This document shows, one piece after another, positions 29,001 through 38,110 of a DNA stretch of 64,000 bases. A model generated the notes under the pieces. That model worked only from the letters and a program-made list of their open reading frames with translations. It made no database searches and was not told the origin of the DNA. The stretch is from Flavobacterium lipolyticum (GTDB lineage Bacteria; Bacteroidota; Bacteroidia; Flavobacteriales; Flavobacteriaceae): the NCBI RefSeq assembly GCF_020905335.1, contig NZ_JAJJMN010000002.1:1302001-1366000 (forward strand), in the 5' to 3' direction. A program made the position numbers and the translations under genes. Numbering within the stretch: the stretch's first letter is position 1; every line of letters begins with the position of its first letter.

Positions 29001-30407
29001 CAGGCAAAAGGTGGTTTAGGCAACTATGTTTTTACGCTATTAGATCATGAAGGGCTTGAACTTCCCTTTAATCCGACACAAAGCACTCCGGGTAATTTTA
29101 CGCAATTACCGGCCGGTTTGTATCAGGTTAGAGTTACAAGTGGGGACTGCGATCCGGTGATTGTTCCGATAGAAATAGAAGAACCCACGCTCTCCCTTAC
29201 CCACCGCGTAAAATATGACAATGTTACCTGCGCCGGTTTAGCCAATGTAACTATTGAAATGGAAGCTAGCGGTGGAACCGGAAGAATTAAATATGCAATT
29301 TCGTCATTACCCAACCAGTTTTTTGATACGGGTATATTTAGGGGGATAAAAGCAGGAACCTATAATATTACCATTAAAGATGAAAATGATTGCCGCATTA
29401 ATGATGTAATTACGATTATCGATCCGAAGCCAATACACGCTTCTGTAGTACAGGGCAGTATAAAACAAGAAATATGTATTGGAGAAAAAACAGCTGCTTT
29501 TAGTATTGACATATCAGGAGGAATTCCTCCCTATAAAACAAGTTTAGACAATCGCAATGGGACTTACACTCAGGATCAACTAGATTTCGACAACCTTTCT
29601 GGAGGCAAACACACTTTATATATTCTGGATAAAAATAATTGTCCGTTTGAATTAGCAATCCTGCTGGATATTCCAACCATTGTTCTTAAACCCACTGCAA
29701 AGGTGAGCTATGATTGCGAAAGTAATACTCCCGGAAATAAGGTTACTGTAAAGATCGACGCCAGTAATACAAATCCCACTTTAATAAAGTACTCATTAAA
29801 CGGAAAAGAACCTAAGCAGGACAGTAATATATTTCGCAATGTCCCCGCCGGAAATCATTTTGTAAAGGTAGAGCATGTAAGTGGATGTAGTGAGGTTTCA
29901 CCTTTGTTTGCCGTTGATGAATCAAACCCTCCTTTGACGATTTCATTAAGTCAGGGAGGACTGAATGAAATCATTATAACCATAAAAGGAGGTTCAGGTT
30001 TTTATAACAGCCTTACCATCAATGATGAAGTTTTAAAATTTACTACTAAATATATTTATTACAAATCCGGAGATTACACGGCGACTGTTGTCGATAGTAA
30101 TGGCTGTACCGCAACAGCAACTAAGTACTTTGAATTTATCGATATCATAGTTCCCAACATTTTTACTCCAAATGACAGTGGTATAAATGATGGCTGGAAA
30201 CCATTAAGACAGGATAACTATCCCGATATCAGAATCCGGATCTACGATCGCTATGGCCGTGAAATATGTGTGCTAAAACATGAAGAGTCCTGGGATGGAA
30301 AGTATGAAAGTGCCAACCTTCCCACCGGAGATTACTGGTATGTTTTAAAACTTAGAAACACCAGAGATGACCGGGAATTTATTGGAAATGTGACTCTTTA
30401 CAGATAG
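26006..30407 (+). pseudogene. 5'-truncated T9SS adhesin with type-B sorting domain
   Basis: The frame joins the methyltransferase fragment near 26005 and reads DLDGEDKEDGLANNRKSMEY. It then loses one base near 26092 in a T run, after which SSSAELHIESACKKIIYAGLYW begins the long frame that is open to 30407. The usable start GTG 26502 gives 1301 residues without a signal peptide. The remainder carries DUF11-like modules (residues about 180-330 of that frame), several SprB-type repeats and a C-terminal gliding-motility sorting domain (NIFTPNDSGINDGWKPL, IYDRYGREI, DYWYVLKL). Without a signal peptide it cannot reach T9SS, so this copy is probably dead. It is followed 33 bases later by PorP/SprF. 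Confidence 0.75.
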
Positions 30408-30440
30408 TCTGTAATCTAACGTTTAAGTAATAAAAATAAG

Positions 30441-31397
30441 ATGAAGAAAATTATAAACTGCTTCTTTCTGTTGAATGTAATGATCAATTACAGTCAAGAA
30501 CTTAATGTACCGGTAGCTACTCAATATTTGGCAGATAATCCCTTTATTATTTCTCCTGGTTATGCCGGAATTGGTGATGATCTTAGGATTAATTTGAATG
30601 CTTATAAGCAATGGGTGGGTATCGAAAATGCCCCTCAGAATCAATCTTTTTATGCCGATCTTCGAATATTAGACAGATCCGGAGTTGGATTATCCTTGTA
30701 TAATGATACTAATGGGAATGTCAAACAGGCTGGTGGCAAATTTACTTTTGCCCATCATCTTATTCTGGATTATTATTCAAAACAATACCTTTCTTTTGGT
30801 ATTTCCTATATTTATAATTCATTTAAAATAGATATCAATAATAGTAAACCTGCTGAACCGGATCCTGATATAACCGATAACAGGTTTACATCCAATAATA
30901 ATTTTGAAGCTGGTTTTTTGTATCGCAACAAAGGTTTTTATTTCAGCGCCAATATGACCAATATTTTGCCTAAAAAATTGGATTCTTTTACAAGTCCTGA
31001 ACCCAAAGAACTGACCAACTACCAATTCTACACCGGATATGCTGTTCGTTTAGAAAACGAAACGGAAATCGAGCCTTCTATCTTTTACCAGTGGTATAAA
31101 AGTGATGGACGTTCTGTTACCGACCTGAATTTGAAATACCGAAAATTTAATCGGTACGATGATTATTACTGGGCCGGTATATCGTACCGATTTCTGAATG
31201 ATCAAATAGGAAAACCATTAACGATCGGACCAATGATAGGCTTCAAAAAGGCTTATTTTACTTTAGGTTATTCCTATCAAATCATGATGAATGATTTATC
31301 ACAATACAATTCTGGTACCCATTCCATATCTATCGGACTAAGGTTCTTTCAATCCATAAGCAATTGCCCATGTACCCAAAAATATGTGCGCAATTAA
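30441..31397 (+). CDS. PorP/SprF-family T9SS outer-membrane protein
   Basis: 318 residues with a leader (MKKIINCFFLLNVMINYSQ). The family signature follows: QYLADNPFIISPGYAGIGDD and WVGIENAPQNQSFYADLRI, then repeated beta-barrel strands. PorP/SprF proteins sit in the outer membrane and help deliver or anchor a partner adhesin encoded just upstream, as SprF does for SprB. Here the partner is the truncated type-B protein 33 bases upstream, so this SprF-like protein may be orphaned. Confidence 0.88.
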   Translation: MKKIINCFFLLNVMINYSQELNVPVATQYLADNPFIISPGYAGIGDDLRINLNAYKQWVGIENAPQNQSFYADLRILDRSGVGLSLYNDTNGNVKQAGGKFTFAHHLILDYYSKQYLSFGISYIYNSFKIDINNSKPAEPDPDITDNRFTSNNNFEAGFLYRNKGFYFSANMTNILPKKLDSFTSPEPKELTNYQFYTGYAVRLENETEIEPSIFYQWYKSDGRSVTDLNLKYRKFNRYDDYYWAGISYRFLNDQIGKPLTIGPMIGFKKAYFTLGYSYQIMMNDLSQYNSGTHSISIGLRFFQSISNCPCTQKYVRN

Positions 31398-31412
31398 TAA
31401 AAAAATGAAAGT

Positions 31413-31442
31413 GATACCTTTTTTTGCCACAAAAAACTAAGG
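31413..31442 (+). repeat. att-like repeat, copy 2
   Basis: ATACCTTTTTTTGCCACAAA to CTAAGG, a near copy of 25241-25270. It shares TTTTTTTGCCACAAAAA with 39250-39262 and lies just after the PorP gene, at the proposed left edge of the integrase element. Confidence 0.5.
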
Positions 31443-31537
31443 TTATTAGTTTACTAAGGAATTGCCTATTTTTGATACAAATAGGATTATATCACCTCAT
31501 TTAAAACAAAATAATGTTCTTAAAAATTGACCATTCT

Positions 31538-31562
31538 AAGTTTCGTGGCAAAATCTGGCACA
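31538..31562 (+). repeat. Direct repeat at left edge of integrase element
   Basis: AAGTTTCGTGGCAAAATCTG then GCACA; it repeats with few changes at 39298-39323. Its GTGGC half is an inverted match to the GCCAC at 31426. Confidence 0.5.
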
Positions 31563-31589
31563 GTGGTTAAAAAAATTTAACAAATGCAG

Positions 31590-31634
31590 TATAAGCAGGG
31601 GTTTAGACGTTTAGGTTCGAATCCTGCTCTCCTT
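31590..31634 (+). other. tRNA 3'-end-like remnant
   Basis: GGTTCGAATCC followed by TGCTCTCCTT resembles a T loop and 3' acceptor strand. The 5' acceptor partner (AGGAGAG) and a proper 5-bp T stem are missing, so it is not a functional tRNA. Such fragments are often left as attachment-site scars when an element integrates into a tRNA gene. The rest of 31398-31771 holds only the repeats listed here. Confidence 0.35.
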
Positions 31635-31771
31635 GAAACAGTTGAAATCGTGTCAAAGCAATTAATATTAAAAGGATGTTGTATTTTTCTTTAGATAACT
31701 TATCGCTTTGCACTAATTTTTTTTGATACTGTAATGGATTGAAATAAGTATTCTTGCGGGCTATTATCCAT

Positions 31772-32122
31772 CTATTTATTTCGATTATGATTATATTTCA
31801 ATACTTCTGATTCGATTTCCTGTATTGTTTTCTTTTTCCCTTTAGAGATCCATTCTAAAAGTTCTTCTTCAAAAAAGTACAGCTTTTTACCATATTTATA
31901 GCATGGGATTTTTCTCTGCCTTACAAGAGTGTAAATTGTAGGCTTTGCTTTTCCAATTAGCCGGCTTACTTCTTCAATACCAATAGGAATACTTTTTTCT
32001 TTAGATTCAAATACCTGTATATTTTGAATCAGAATTTTAATCTCGGTAATTTCTTTCACTAAGTGTGCTACTGCTTTGGGCAGGTTCTCAAAAGAGATTT
32101 CGTTTATGTCCATAACTAACAT
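31772..32122 (-). CDS. Helix-turn-helix (excisionase-like) protein
   Basis: 116 residues; the likely start is the second or third Met (MDINEISFENLPKAV). A coiled N-terminal part leads into a MerR/excisionase-type DNA-binding domain (IEEVSRLIGKAKPTIYTLVR, then KIPCYKYGKKLYFFEEELLEW). This type commonly accompanies integrases in Bacteroidota elements. It is transcribed like the integrase and lies near the proposed element edge, but is separated from the next gene by 98 bases. Confidence 0.8.
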   Translation of the reverse strand: MLVMDINEISFENLPKAVAHLVKEITEIKILIQNIQVFESKEKSIPIGIEEVSRLIGKAKPTIYTLVRQRKIPCYKYGKKLYFFEEELLEWISKGKKKTIQEIESEVLKYNHNRNK

Positions 32123-32220
32123 TTTTACTTGTTATGACACAAATGAAAAAAGTGTTTCTGCTGTGTGCTTCTTTACAACAAAAACACTTGAAAAACACAG
32201 TGTTTTATACCTATTGGTAT

Positions 32221-32970
32221 TTAAAAATTAGTAAAATCTTCCATAATCTTTATAATCCCTTTCTGTTCATCATCTTTTAGATGCGTTTTAATGCTATTCT
32301 CTTCAACATCTTTTAAAGCATCGGCAAAAGTCAGTTTTAAAAATTGTGCGACTCTGTCCTGTCTGCTGACTTTAAAGCAATTCCAGATATTCCAGCCAAA
32401 ATGATAAAGATCGAGATTAGACAGATATTTTACTTTTACCGGTCTAATCTTTTCGAAATTTATGCCTTCCGCATATATGATTATATTCTTGCCCAATTGT
32501 TTCAAATCATCATCTGACGTATACAGCGCGAATTCTTGCTGTGCATAACGGATGGCAGTATCAACTCTAGATTGTTTTTGATTTTTGACTGCAAGCTGTT
32601 GCTGCTCCCTTATCTGTTCAATATCTCCGGCTGAATTTTTATTTTCAGACAATCCGGGTTTAATTAAAACATCTCGTTGCCTCTCTTCTATTTTTTCAAG
32701 GTCTATGCTTGGAATCCAGCTTTCAGGTAATTCCTTTTTTTTAGCCTTCAAAAAACGATTCAGTATTCTGGCAGCCAATTCGTTTAGAAATAAGCTTAGA
32801 ATTGCAAACATTAAAACTCCAAATCCAGTGCTGATCCAGAAAAATATGCCAGCCGTATATTCATCCGCACCTTTTTCCAGAAGTACCAGTCTTCCGATTA
32901 TGCCGACAAAGACGCAGACTAAAAAAACAGACAGGTAAACTGCAATATATTCGAAGTACTTTATTTTCAT
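32221..32970 (-). CDS. Hypothetical membrane protein downstream of integrase
   Basis: 249 residues with two N-terminal membrane helices (residues about 5-30 and 42-64), then a charged cytoplasmic part. I do not recognise the family. Its ATG overlaps the integrase stop by one base (TAATG), which suggests translational coupling and a role tied to the element. Confidence 0.65.
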   Translation of the reverse strand: MKIKYFEYIAVYLSVFLVCVFVGIIGRLVLLEKGADEYTAGIFFWISTGFGVLMFAILSLFLNELAARILNRFLKAKKKELPESWIPSIDLEKIEERQRDVLIKPGLSENKNSAGDIEQIREQQQLAVKNQKQSRVDTAIRYAQQEFALYTSDDDLKQLGKNIIIYAEGINFEKIRPVKVKYLSNLDLYHFGWNIWNCFKVSRQDRVAQFLKLTFADALKDVEENSIKTHLKDDEQKGIIKIMEDFTNF

Positions 32971-34226
32971 TACGCTCTTTTCTTTAAAGATTCCAATTGT
33001 ATTGCCTGCGAAGCTCTGTTTTTCTTCTCATCTATTACTTTGGCGTATATTTCAGTAGTTTTTACATTGGTATGCCCCAGCATTTTGCTGACCGTATAGA
33101 TGTCTGTCCCGCTCGACAGCTGCAGTGTTGCAAATGTATGGCGGAAGCAATGGAAGGTAATGTTTTTTTTAATGCCAGCAGATTCAACCCATTTTTTCAG
33201 AGGGCGTGAAATCCACGACGGGTCCGGTAGATCCTCAAAAACAAGCTGCGCGGAAAGCCTAGGTTCTCCGCACAGCTGGAAAGCCTGCTGGGAAATAGGC
33301 ATATATTCGACACCCTTTGTCTTTTTCTGCGTGAAATGTAGTTTAGCGATGCCATCTTCCAGGCTGATCTCTTTCCAGCGGAGCTTCTGAATGTCGGAAT
33401 GCCGCAGGCCAGTAAACGCTGAGAAAAGCGCGGTTCTTTTAAGGACATCTTTTTCGCAGGGCGTTTCGACCAATGTATTCAATTCTTTAATGGTAAGATA
33501 TTCGCGTCTTGATTCCTGCTCAGGTATGCCTTTTATTTTTGGAGATAAGTCAACGGTTAAATATCCATCAATAAAAGCCTGTTTCAAAGCGGCTTTAAAT
33601 ATGGAGAAATAGGTTGCCGCAGTGTTGCGGGAAATGGTTCCTTTTTTACCTCCTCCGCGTGGAGCTGATAATAAAAACAGTTTAAAATCTTCCGCCATTC
33701 TGCTGTCAATCTGCGAAAACATTAGGCTGTCCGCTGAATAACTTTTTAAAAATTCTCTGGTGCGCTCCCAAGTGATCTGAATGGATTTTGAACTTCGGGC
33801 ATGCCTTTTAGCCGCCACAGCAGCAATGTATTTAATAAAATCCTCTTTTGCTTTTTCTTTTTGCTGAGTCAATAGGTTCTCAGCATCACTGTACAGATCT
33901 GTATTATCGTATTCTTTCTGCCGTATATTACGCACTGCGTCAGCATAGAGCATTATTTCACGGTCGCTCTCGCTTCTGCACATTATAATTCCGTTATCGT
34001 TGCGTCTGGGTTTGTAGGATTTTATGCCCTCTGCATCTGTGCGGGCAGTTCTTTTCTTGTCCCACTCCACTGTTGTTACGGTTCTGTTTAAATATTCACG
34101 GATTCTCTGGGGCGTTTTCTTTCTGGAAACCTCAACAGGATAGCTTTCTATGTAGACATACCATTCTTTTTGGTTTTCTGCTTTTCGAAGACGCACAGTC
34201 ACCTTGGTTTTTGCTAATTGTTTCAT
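32970..34226 (-). CDS. Tyrosine recombinase / integrase
   Basis: 418 residues. An N-terminal arm-binding domain and SAM-like core-binding domain (residues about 110-215) precede the catalytic domain. The catalytic set is visible: Arg in FTGLRHSDIQKLRW, HxxR in HCFRHTFATLQ, the later His in MLGHTNVKTTEIY and the Tyr nucleophile in TEIYAKV. Length and layout match Bacteroidota mobile-element integrases. It overlaps the upstream HTH gene by four bases (ATGA) and the downstream membrane-protein gene by one, so the three form an operon. Confidence 0.93.
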   Translation of the reverse strand: MKQLAKTKVTVRLRKAENQKEWYVYIESYPVEVSRKKTPQRIREYLNRTVTTVEWDKKRTARTDAEGIKSYKPRRNDNGIIMCRSESDREIMLYADAVRNIRQKEYDNTDLYSDAENLLTQQKEKAKEDFIKYIAAVAAKRHARSSKSIQITWERTREFLKSYSADSLMFSQIDSRMAEDFKLFLLSAPRGGGKKGTISRNTAATYFSIFKAALKQAFIDGYLTVDLSPKIKGIPEQESRREYLTIKELNTLVETPCEKDVLKRTALFSAFTGLRHSDIQKLRWKEISLEDGIAKLHFTQKKTKGVEYMPISQQAFQLCGEPRLSAQLVFEDLPDPSWISRPLKKWVESAGIKKNITFHCFRHTFATLQLSSGTDIYTVSKMLGHTNVKTTEIYAKVIDEKKNRASQAIQLESLKKRA

Positions 34227-34777
34227 ATAAAATCATTTCCGTTATACAAATTATCAATTTCCGTTTTGGGGGCATATACATGCTTTCCGATCAGTCTGGT
34301 TGGGATTGAATATTTCCTGATATGATTGTAGACAGAACCTTCAGATATTTGAAACCTTTCAGCTATCTCGCCAATGGAATAGCAGTCTTCTTTTTCAAGG
34401 CTGTACAATTTTCTCTTCGGTGTGTTCTCAGCTTTCGGCAGGCTGTGGCCAGGGCCGTACATCCCTTCCATGATACTCCGGTCTATCCTTACAAGGCGGG
34501 TTCCTAAATTGACTGAAGGAATTTTTCCCTGGCCGACAAGCCTATAGAGGGTTCTTTTGGCTATGCCAAAAAGTATGCCAGCTTCTGGGACAGAAAGAAA
34601 TACTCTGTCCTCCGGTATTTTATCTATCATCCTTTTCAGCTCCGCGTCCTTGTTAAACTGCTTTATCTTCTGTTTGTATGCTTTTTTACTGCATATAGCC
34701 GAGCAGTAAACAGAAGCCACTGTTTTGGGCAGAAACTCCTCGCCACAGTTAAGACATTGTTTTTTTATTCTTTTCAT
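34223..34777 (-). CDS. Zinc-ribbon helix-turn-helix regulator/excisionase
   Basis: 184 residues. A CxxC...CxxxC cluster (CLNCGEEF ... YCSAICSKKAY) is followed by two helix-turn-helix units: one excisionase-like (SVPEAGILFGIAKRTLYRLV) and one near the C-terminus (YSIGEIAERFQISEGSVYNH). It is the first gene of the integrase operon. Two GGTACAAAT copies lie upstream near 34852-34870 and may be its own binding sites. Confidence 0.8.
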   Translation of the reverse strand: MKRIKKQCLNCGEEFLPKTVASVYCSAICSKKAYKQKIKQFNKDAELKRMIDKIPEDRVFLSVPEAGILFGIAKRTLYRLVGQGKIPSVNLGTRLVRIDRSIMEGMYGPGHSLPKAENTPKRKLYSLEKEDCYSIGEIAERFQISEGSVYNHIRKYSIPTRLIGKHVYAPKTEIDNLYNGNDFI

Positions 34778-34920
34778 CGCCTTTATCTCCTCATTAAGGT
34801 ACCATAAGTATACATAAATGCCACTTTATCGCCTTTTAAGTGCCGGTACAAATGTGGTACAAATATATGGTAAAAAACGATTAAAAAACAGCCGAATCAA
34901 AAAGGAATAAAAAAGAAAAA

Positions 34921-34950
34921 CCGCTGTAAACATTTCTTTTACAGCGATTT
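34921..34950 (-). terminator. Terminator for the small HTH gene
   Basis: CGCTGTAAA ... TTTACAGCG stem with a GGTTTTTCTTTTTT tail on the minus strand, 33 bases after the stop of the 52-residue HTH gene. Confidence 0.65.
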
Positions 34951-34982
34951 AACACTTATTATTAACCGATGTTAATCAGTAC

Positions 34983-35141
34983 TTATTTCACTTCTTCATA
35001 TTTCTGGAACTCATTTTTCCATCTATAGATGTTTGTAGCAGCGATGCCAAATTCTTTTGCAACTTTAGAAAAATTTGTTTCGAGCGCTAGTTTTACAATA
35101 TTTATTTTAAAATTACGGTTATAAATTTTATTCTTCTCCAT
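34983..35141 (-). CDS. Small IS3 OrfA-like HTH protein (52 aa)
   Basis: ATG 35141 to TAA 34983 encodes MEKNKIYNRNFKINIVKLAL ... FSKVAKEFGIAATNIYRWKNEFQKY. This has the helix-turn-helix of IS3-type OrfA transposases, or of a short standalone regulator. No OrfB follows and no terminal repeats are visible, so it is either a relic or a domesticated DNA-binding protein. A terminator follows it, which favours an expressed unit. Confidence 0.55.
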   Translation of the reverse strand: MEKNKIYNRNFKINIVKLALETNFSKVAKEFGIAATNIYRWKNEFQKYEEVK

Positions 35142-35504
35142 TTCCTAAAGTTTAGGTTCCATTACGTGAATTTAAGAAATAATGAGATAGATATATAAAA
35201 GATAATGCTTTTGTAATCATATCATTATCTTTATTAAAAATCTAGGTTATGTAGGGAAATTAAAGTGGTAACCTGGGTATATTAATATCTAAAATTCATT
35301 GAAAGCACTTCTTCAAACAGTAAAAGGAAACAAAGATTTATGGGATCACAAAATTATCTGCGTGTAAAAAATAAATCCAATCCCGCAGCTACAATTCTTT
35401 GATTTTCAGATGAGTTAAAAAAAACAACCCCAAAACAATAAAAATACTTTATACTATCCCCCTCCGCCCTTGCCCTCTCTGCAATTTTTACCTAATTTTG
35501 CCCC
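35142..35504. other. Gene-free stretch
   Basis: AT-rich, between divergent genes. I see no ORF, RNA signature or clear repeat. It probably holds promoters for the two flanking genes. Confidence 0.5.
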
Positions 35505-35747
35505 ATGACCCCAGAAGAAATAAAACGCTATTTTGAAGCCACTCCCCCGCCTGAGGAAGTGGAGTTAAAGCCATGGGCTAAAATCACAGATTCCCAGCTT
35601 TTCCTTAAAAGCTGTTTCCTTACTATATACCATTATAAAGGAGACCTTGAGATGTGCCCTGCCTGGTGGCATTTAAAAGAGTTTTACGTGCTTGTCAAAC
35701 GCATGGCGCAGGAAGCCAAAAGTGAAAAGCCAACGGAAGAATCTTAA
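35505..35747 (+). CDS. DUF6965-family small protein
   Basis: 80 residues beginning MTPEEIKRYFEATPPPEEVE, with FLKSCFLTIYHYKGD and WWHLKEFYVLVKR. This matches DUF6965, a small acidic protein family of unknown function common in Bacteroidota mobile elements. It is the only plus-strand gene between 31.7 and 38.8 kb and lies between the HTH gene and the reverse transcriptase. Confidence 0.75.
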   Translation: MTPEEIKRYFEATPPPEEVELKPWAKITDSQLFLKSCFLTIYHYKGDLEMCPAWWHLKEFYVLVKRMAQEAKSEKPTEES

Positions 35748-35959
35748 GATGAAGCACGTTTAGACGCCTCTTTATCTTTACATTTTATAAATTTTACTTC
35801 TTTACACGGTTATATTCTGTAATACCGCCTGCGATTGATTATTGTTAAACGTGAAATATACAGCGTAGGAAAAAATGCCGAACCGCTAACAGCTTTTTGA
35901 CTCAATTTTATCACAACTCCTTAAAAAAAATTACAATGTAAGCATGGAGCTGATAAAAT

Positions 35960-37546
35960 TTAAAACTTCAATTTTTTTCTGCTCACCCTTCGTCCCTGTT
36001 CTTTCTTTTTGGTATATATATATTCTTTAAATTCGTGGCGTGTGAGAGATTTCATTAAAATCTCTTTTTCCATAATTACAAAATGTGCAGACAGCTGTTT
36101 TCTAATAGATTTGGAATCCATCCCTTCCCGATAGGCTTTCATTGATTTAGAGTAATAACGCTTCTTTGAAGCCTTTACTGCATAAGAAAGAAAATTCCTT
36201 TTTCCTAAATGTGAATATCTTTCAAAAATCTGCTTTTTTAATATTTTATCTCTCTTGGATTTATCACTATACGCCATCATAACAGTCTTTACAATCCTGC
36301 CTTTCATTTTTCTAAAATAACGGGAAAGACTCCCGGGTCTGATATAAATTGAGACTCCATTAAACTCAAAACCGAGGTACTGCAGATTCCTGTAAAACTG
36401 CTGCTCATTCTGGGGAGTGAAAACTGGTGAAAATTTTTCAATTTTCTTCTGGTTAAATCCTCTGATTTTCCCAGATAATGTAGGCCTGAAATGGATTATT
36501 TCAGTTTTTTTTGTCTGAATAACCAGTTTATAAGCAGCTATTTCCTTTAGAACAATTTCATTGATTTGTACTGCCTTTTCAGAGTCACAGATTATCAAAA
36601 GATCATCGCAGTAGCGACGGTAGGTAAAGTCCAGCTCGATACTGAGATTAAATATTTTTTCATCAAAATCAATCAGGTAAATATTCGACAGCAGTGCGCT
36701 CATGGGCGAGCCTTGGGGTATTCCCCGGAAACTTTTTTCACCTGCTTGGGAAACTTTAGGAAGATTGACCGTAATAAGATTTCTCTTCCTTAGCAGATCA
36801 AATTTATTGTTGAATGTTGCCCCTGCAGCATTGTCCGGCATTAAATCCAGAAGGGAGTTCCAGCTTGATGCCGTTTTTAAATCTATTTTAAAATGCTTCA
36901 ATATACTGTCACGGCTTATGTAGCTGTATTTTGTCAGAGATCTGAAAATTTTATACTGGTCTTTTGTCAGCTCTTGAAGGTTCAGTATTTTACACCATTT
37001 ACTTTTTAAAATAGTGTGGTCAATATTATCAAAATAACCCGTGATGTCAAGTGCGATTGAAGTGCAATGTCCGTTAGATGACGTCTTTTTCCTTACAGCT
37101 TCAAATGCTTCTTTGGCAAATTGTATATTACATTTCCCATCAAGATCTGATCTGTAGGCCAGAACACATTCACTAAAACCTTTAGCACGAATATAGTGCT
37201 GGTACTCTTCGGTTAAAGCAAAAGAATAATAACCATAAATATAAGAGTCAAAATGCGAAGCGAAAGCGATAGGTCTTATTTTAGTTTCCAGACCATAAGT
37301 TTTTTCGTTTTCCTGAAATCTGAATCTCGGTGTTTTAGTAAGTATTTTTACAAAAGGCAGAAAAGAATGTTTTGCTATAAGCTCCATATTTGACACGAGC
37401 TTTTTGATGTCATTGCTGTGTTTAAAGAAATTAAAATAAGGATCAAGATGAGGATAGGTTTTAAGTTCAAAACTCTCCTGGCTTTCGGCGGTCCTAGCTA
37501 CAAAACGTTTCCATAAATCCTCAGTAAAGAGTAGAGTTTGCTTCAT
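35960..37546 (-). CDS. Reverse transcriptase, UG/DRT-like (possible defence RT)
   Basis: 528 residues with the RT motifs in order: KIRPIAFASHFD (about 89-100), the first catalytic Asp in SIALDITGYFDNIDH (about 163-177), GIPQGSPMSALLSNIYL (275-291) and the YCDD box (312-315), then LQYLGFEFN. It lacks the maturase/endonuclease layout of group II introns. A basic C-terminal extension of about 120 residues remains. These traits resemble the unknown-group (UG) RTs, several of which act as antiphage DRT systems. I cannot assign a class. No second protein gene is adjacent, but a long structured non-coding region lies upstream. Defence role is inferred. Confidence 0.8.
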   Translation of the reverse strand: MKQTLLFTEDLWKRFVARTAESQESFELKTYPHLDPYFNFFKHSNDIKKLVSNMELIAKHSFLPFVKILTKTPRFRFQENEKTYGLETKIRPIAFASHFDSYIYGYYSFALTEEYQHYIRAKGFSECVLAYRSDLDGKCNIQFAKEAFEAVRKKTSSNGHCTSIALDITGYFDNIDHTILKSKWCKILNLQELTKDQYKIFRSLTKYSYISRDSILKHFKIDLKTASSWNSLLDLMPDNAAGATFNNKFDLLRKRNLITVNLPKVSQAGEKSFRGIPQGSPMSALLSNIYLIDFDEKIFNLSIELDFTYRRYCDDLLIICDSEKAVQINEIVLKEIAAYKLVIQTKKTEIIHFRPTLSGKIRGFNQKKIEKFSPVFTPQNEQQFYRNLQYLGFEFNGVSIYIRPGSLSRYFRKMKGRIVKTVMMAYSDKSKRDKILKKQIFERYSHLGKRNFLSYAVKASKKRYYSKSMKAYREGMDSKSIRKQLSAHFVIMEKEILMKSLTRHEFKEYIYTKKKEQGRRVSRKKLKF

Positions 37547-38110
37547 TACAATTTTATAGGGACACCAGCAGGAATGCAGTATCAGTCATTAACATTTCCT
37601 GCTGATGTACAATGTTAAACATTGCTTGGCAGACGACCGATTTCCATCGTCCTGGGGTTTACACCCATTCATGCCTTAATCCTCACATTGGCTGATAGAA
37701 TTCTGTTCTCAGCACTTCAGATTGGCTTTTTTTTTTCCAACCTTCCCAAGATTACCGGCAGTCTGACTGAACTGCTTTTGTGGACCTTGAAACCTTGCAG
37801 AAATGTTTTACACCTGCTCGGACATACCAGACAGAGCCCGGGAAATCTTACAAACAATAGAAATGTTATGAAAGCAACTTTAATCTTGACATTATGGCTG
37901 ATATTTCGTATATTGGTGGAATATTTCTTCCCCTTTGGTACAGAAATTGCAGTGTATGTCATAAATCACATTCTGTCTGTCGCGATAGGCAGAATAGTCA
38001 ACTTAAACATTCAACCCTCCGGACTTTACCGAAGGCACTTATATAATTCAAAATCTGTGCCATAAATGATTCTTCCATCTTCTTGAGGTATAACGTTCTA
38101 TAGATATCTG
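37547..38110 (-). ncRNA. Candidate structured RNA/leader upstream of the RT
   Basis: No convincing protein is coded here in any frame. On the minus strand it leads directly into the RT start codon. It holds several hairpins: CAGCAGGAATG/CATTTCCTGCTG (37567-37610), a near-perfect CAATGTT-A-AACATTG (37611-37625), a GACGA/TCGTC pair (37632-37655) and CCTTCGG/CCGGAGG (about 38013-38034). Some DRT classes need an upstream RNA as template or partner. That this is such an RNA is a hypothesis, and its limits are unknown. Confidence 0.35.

Noticed and set aside
37622..38065. 147-residue plus-strand ORF upstream of the RT
   Set aside because: Low-complexity hydrophobic composition, no RBS, no family and antisense to the RT leader; more likely non-coding.
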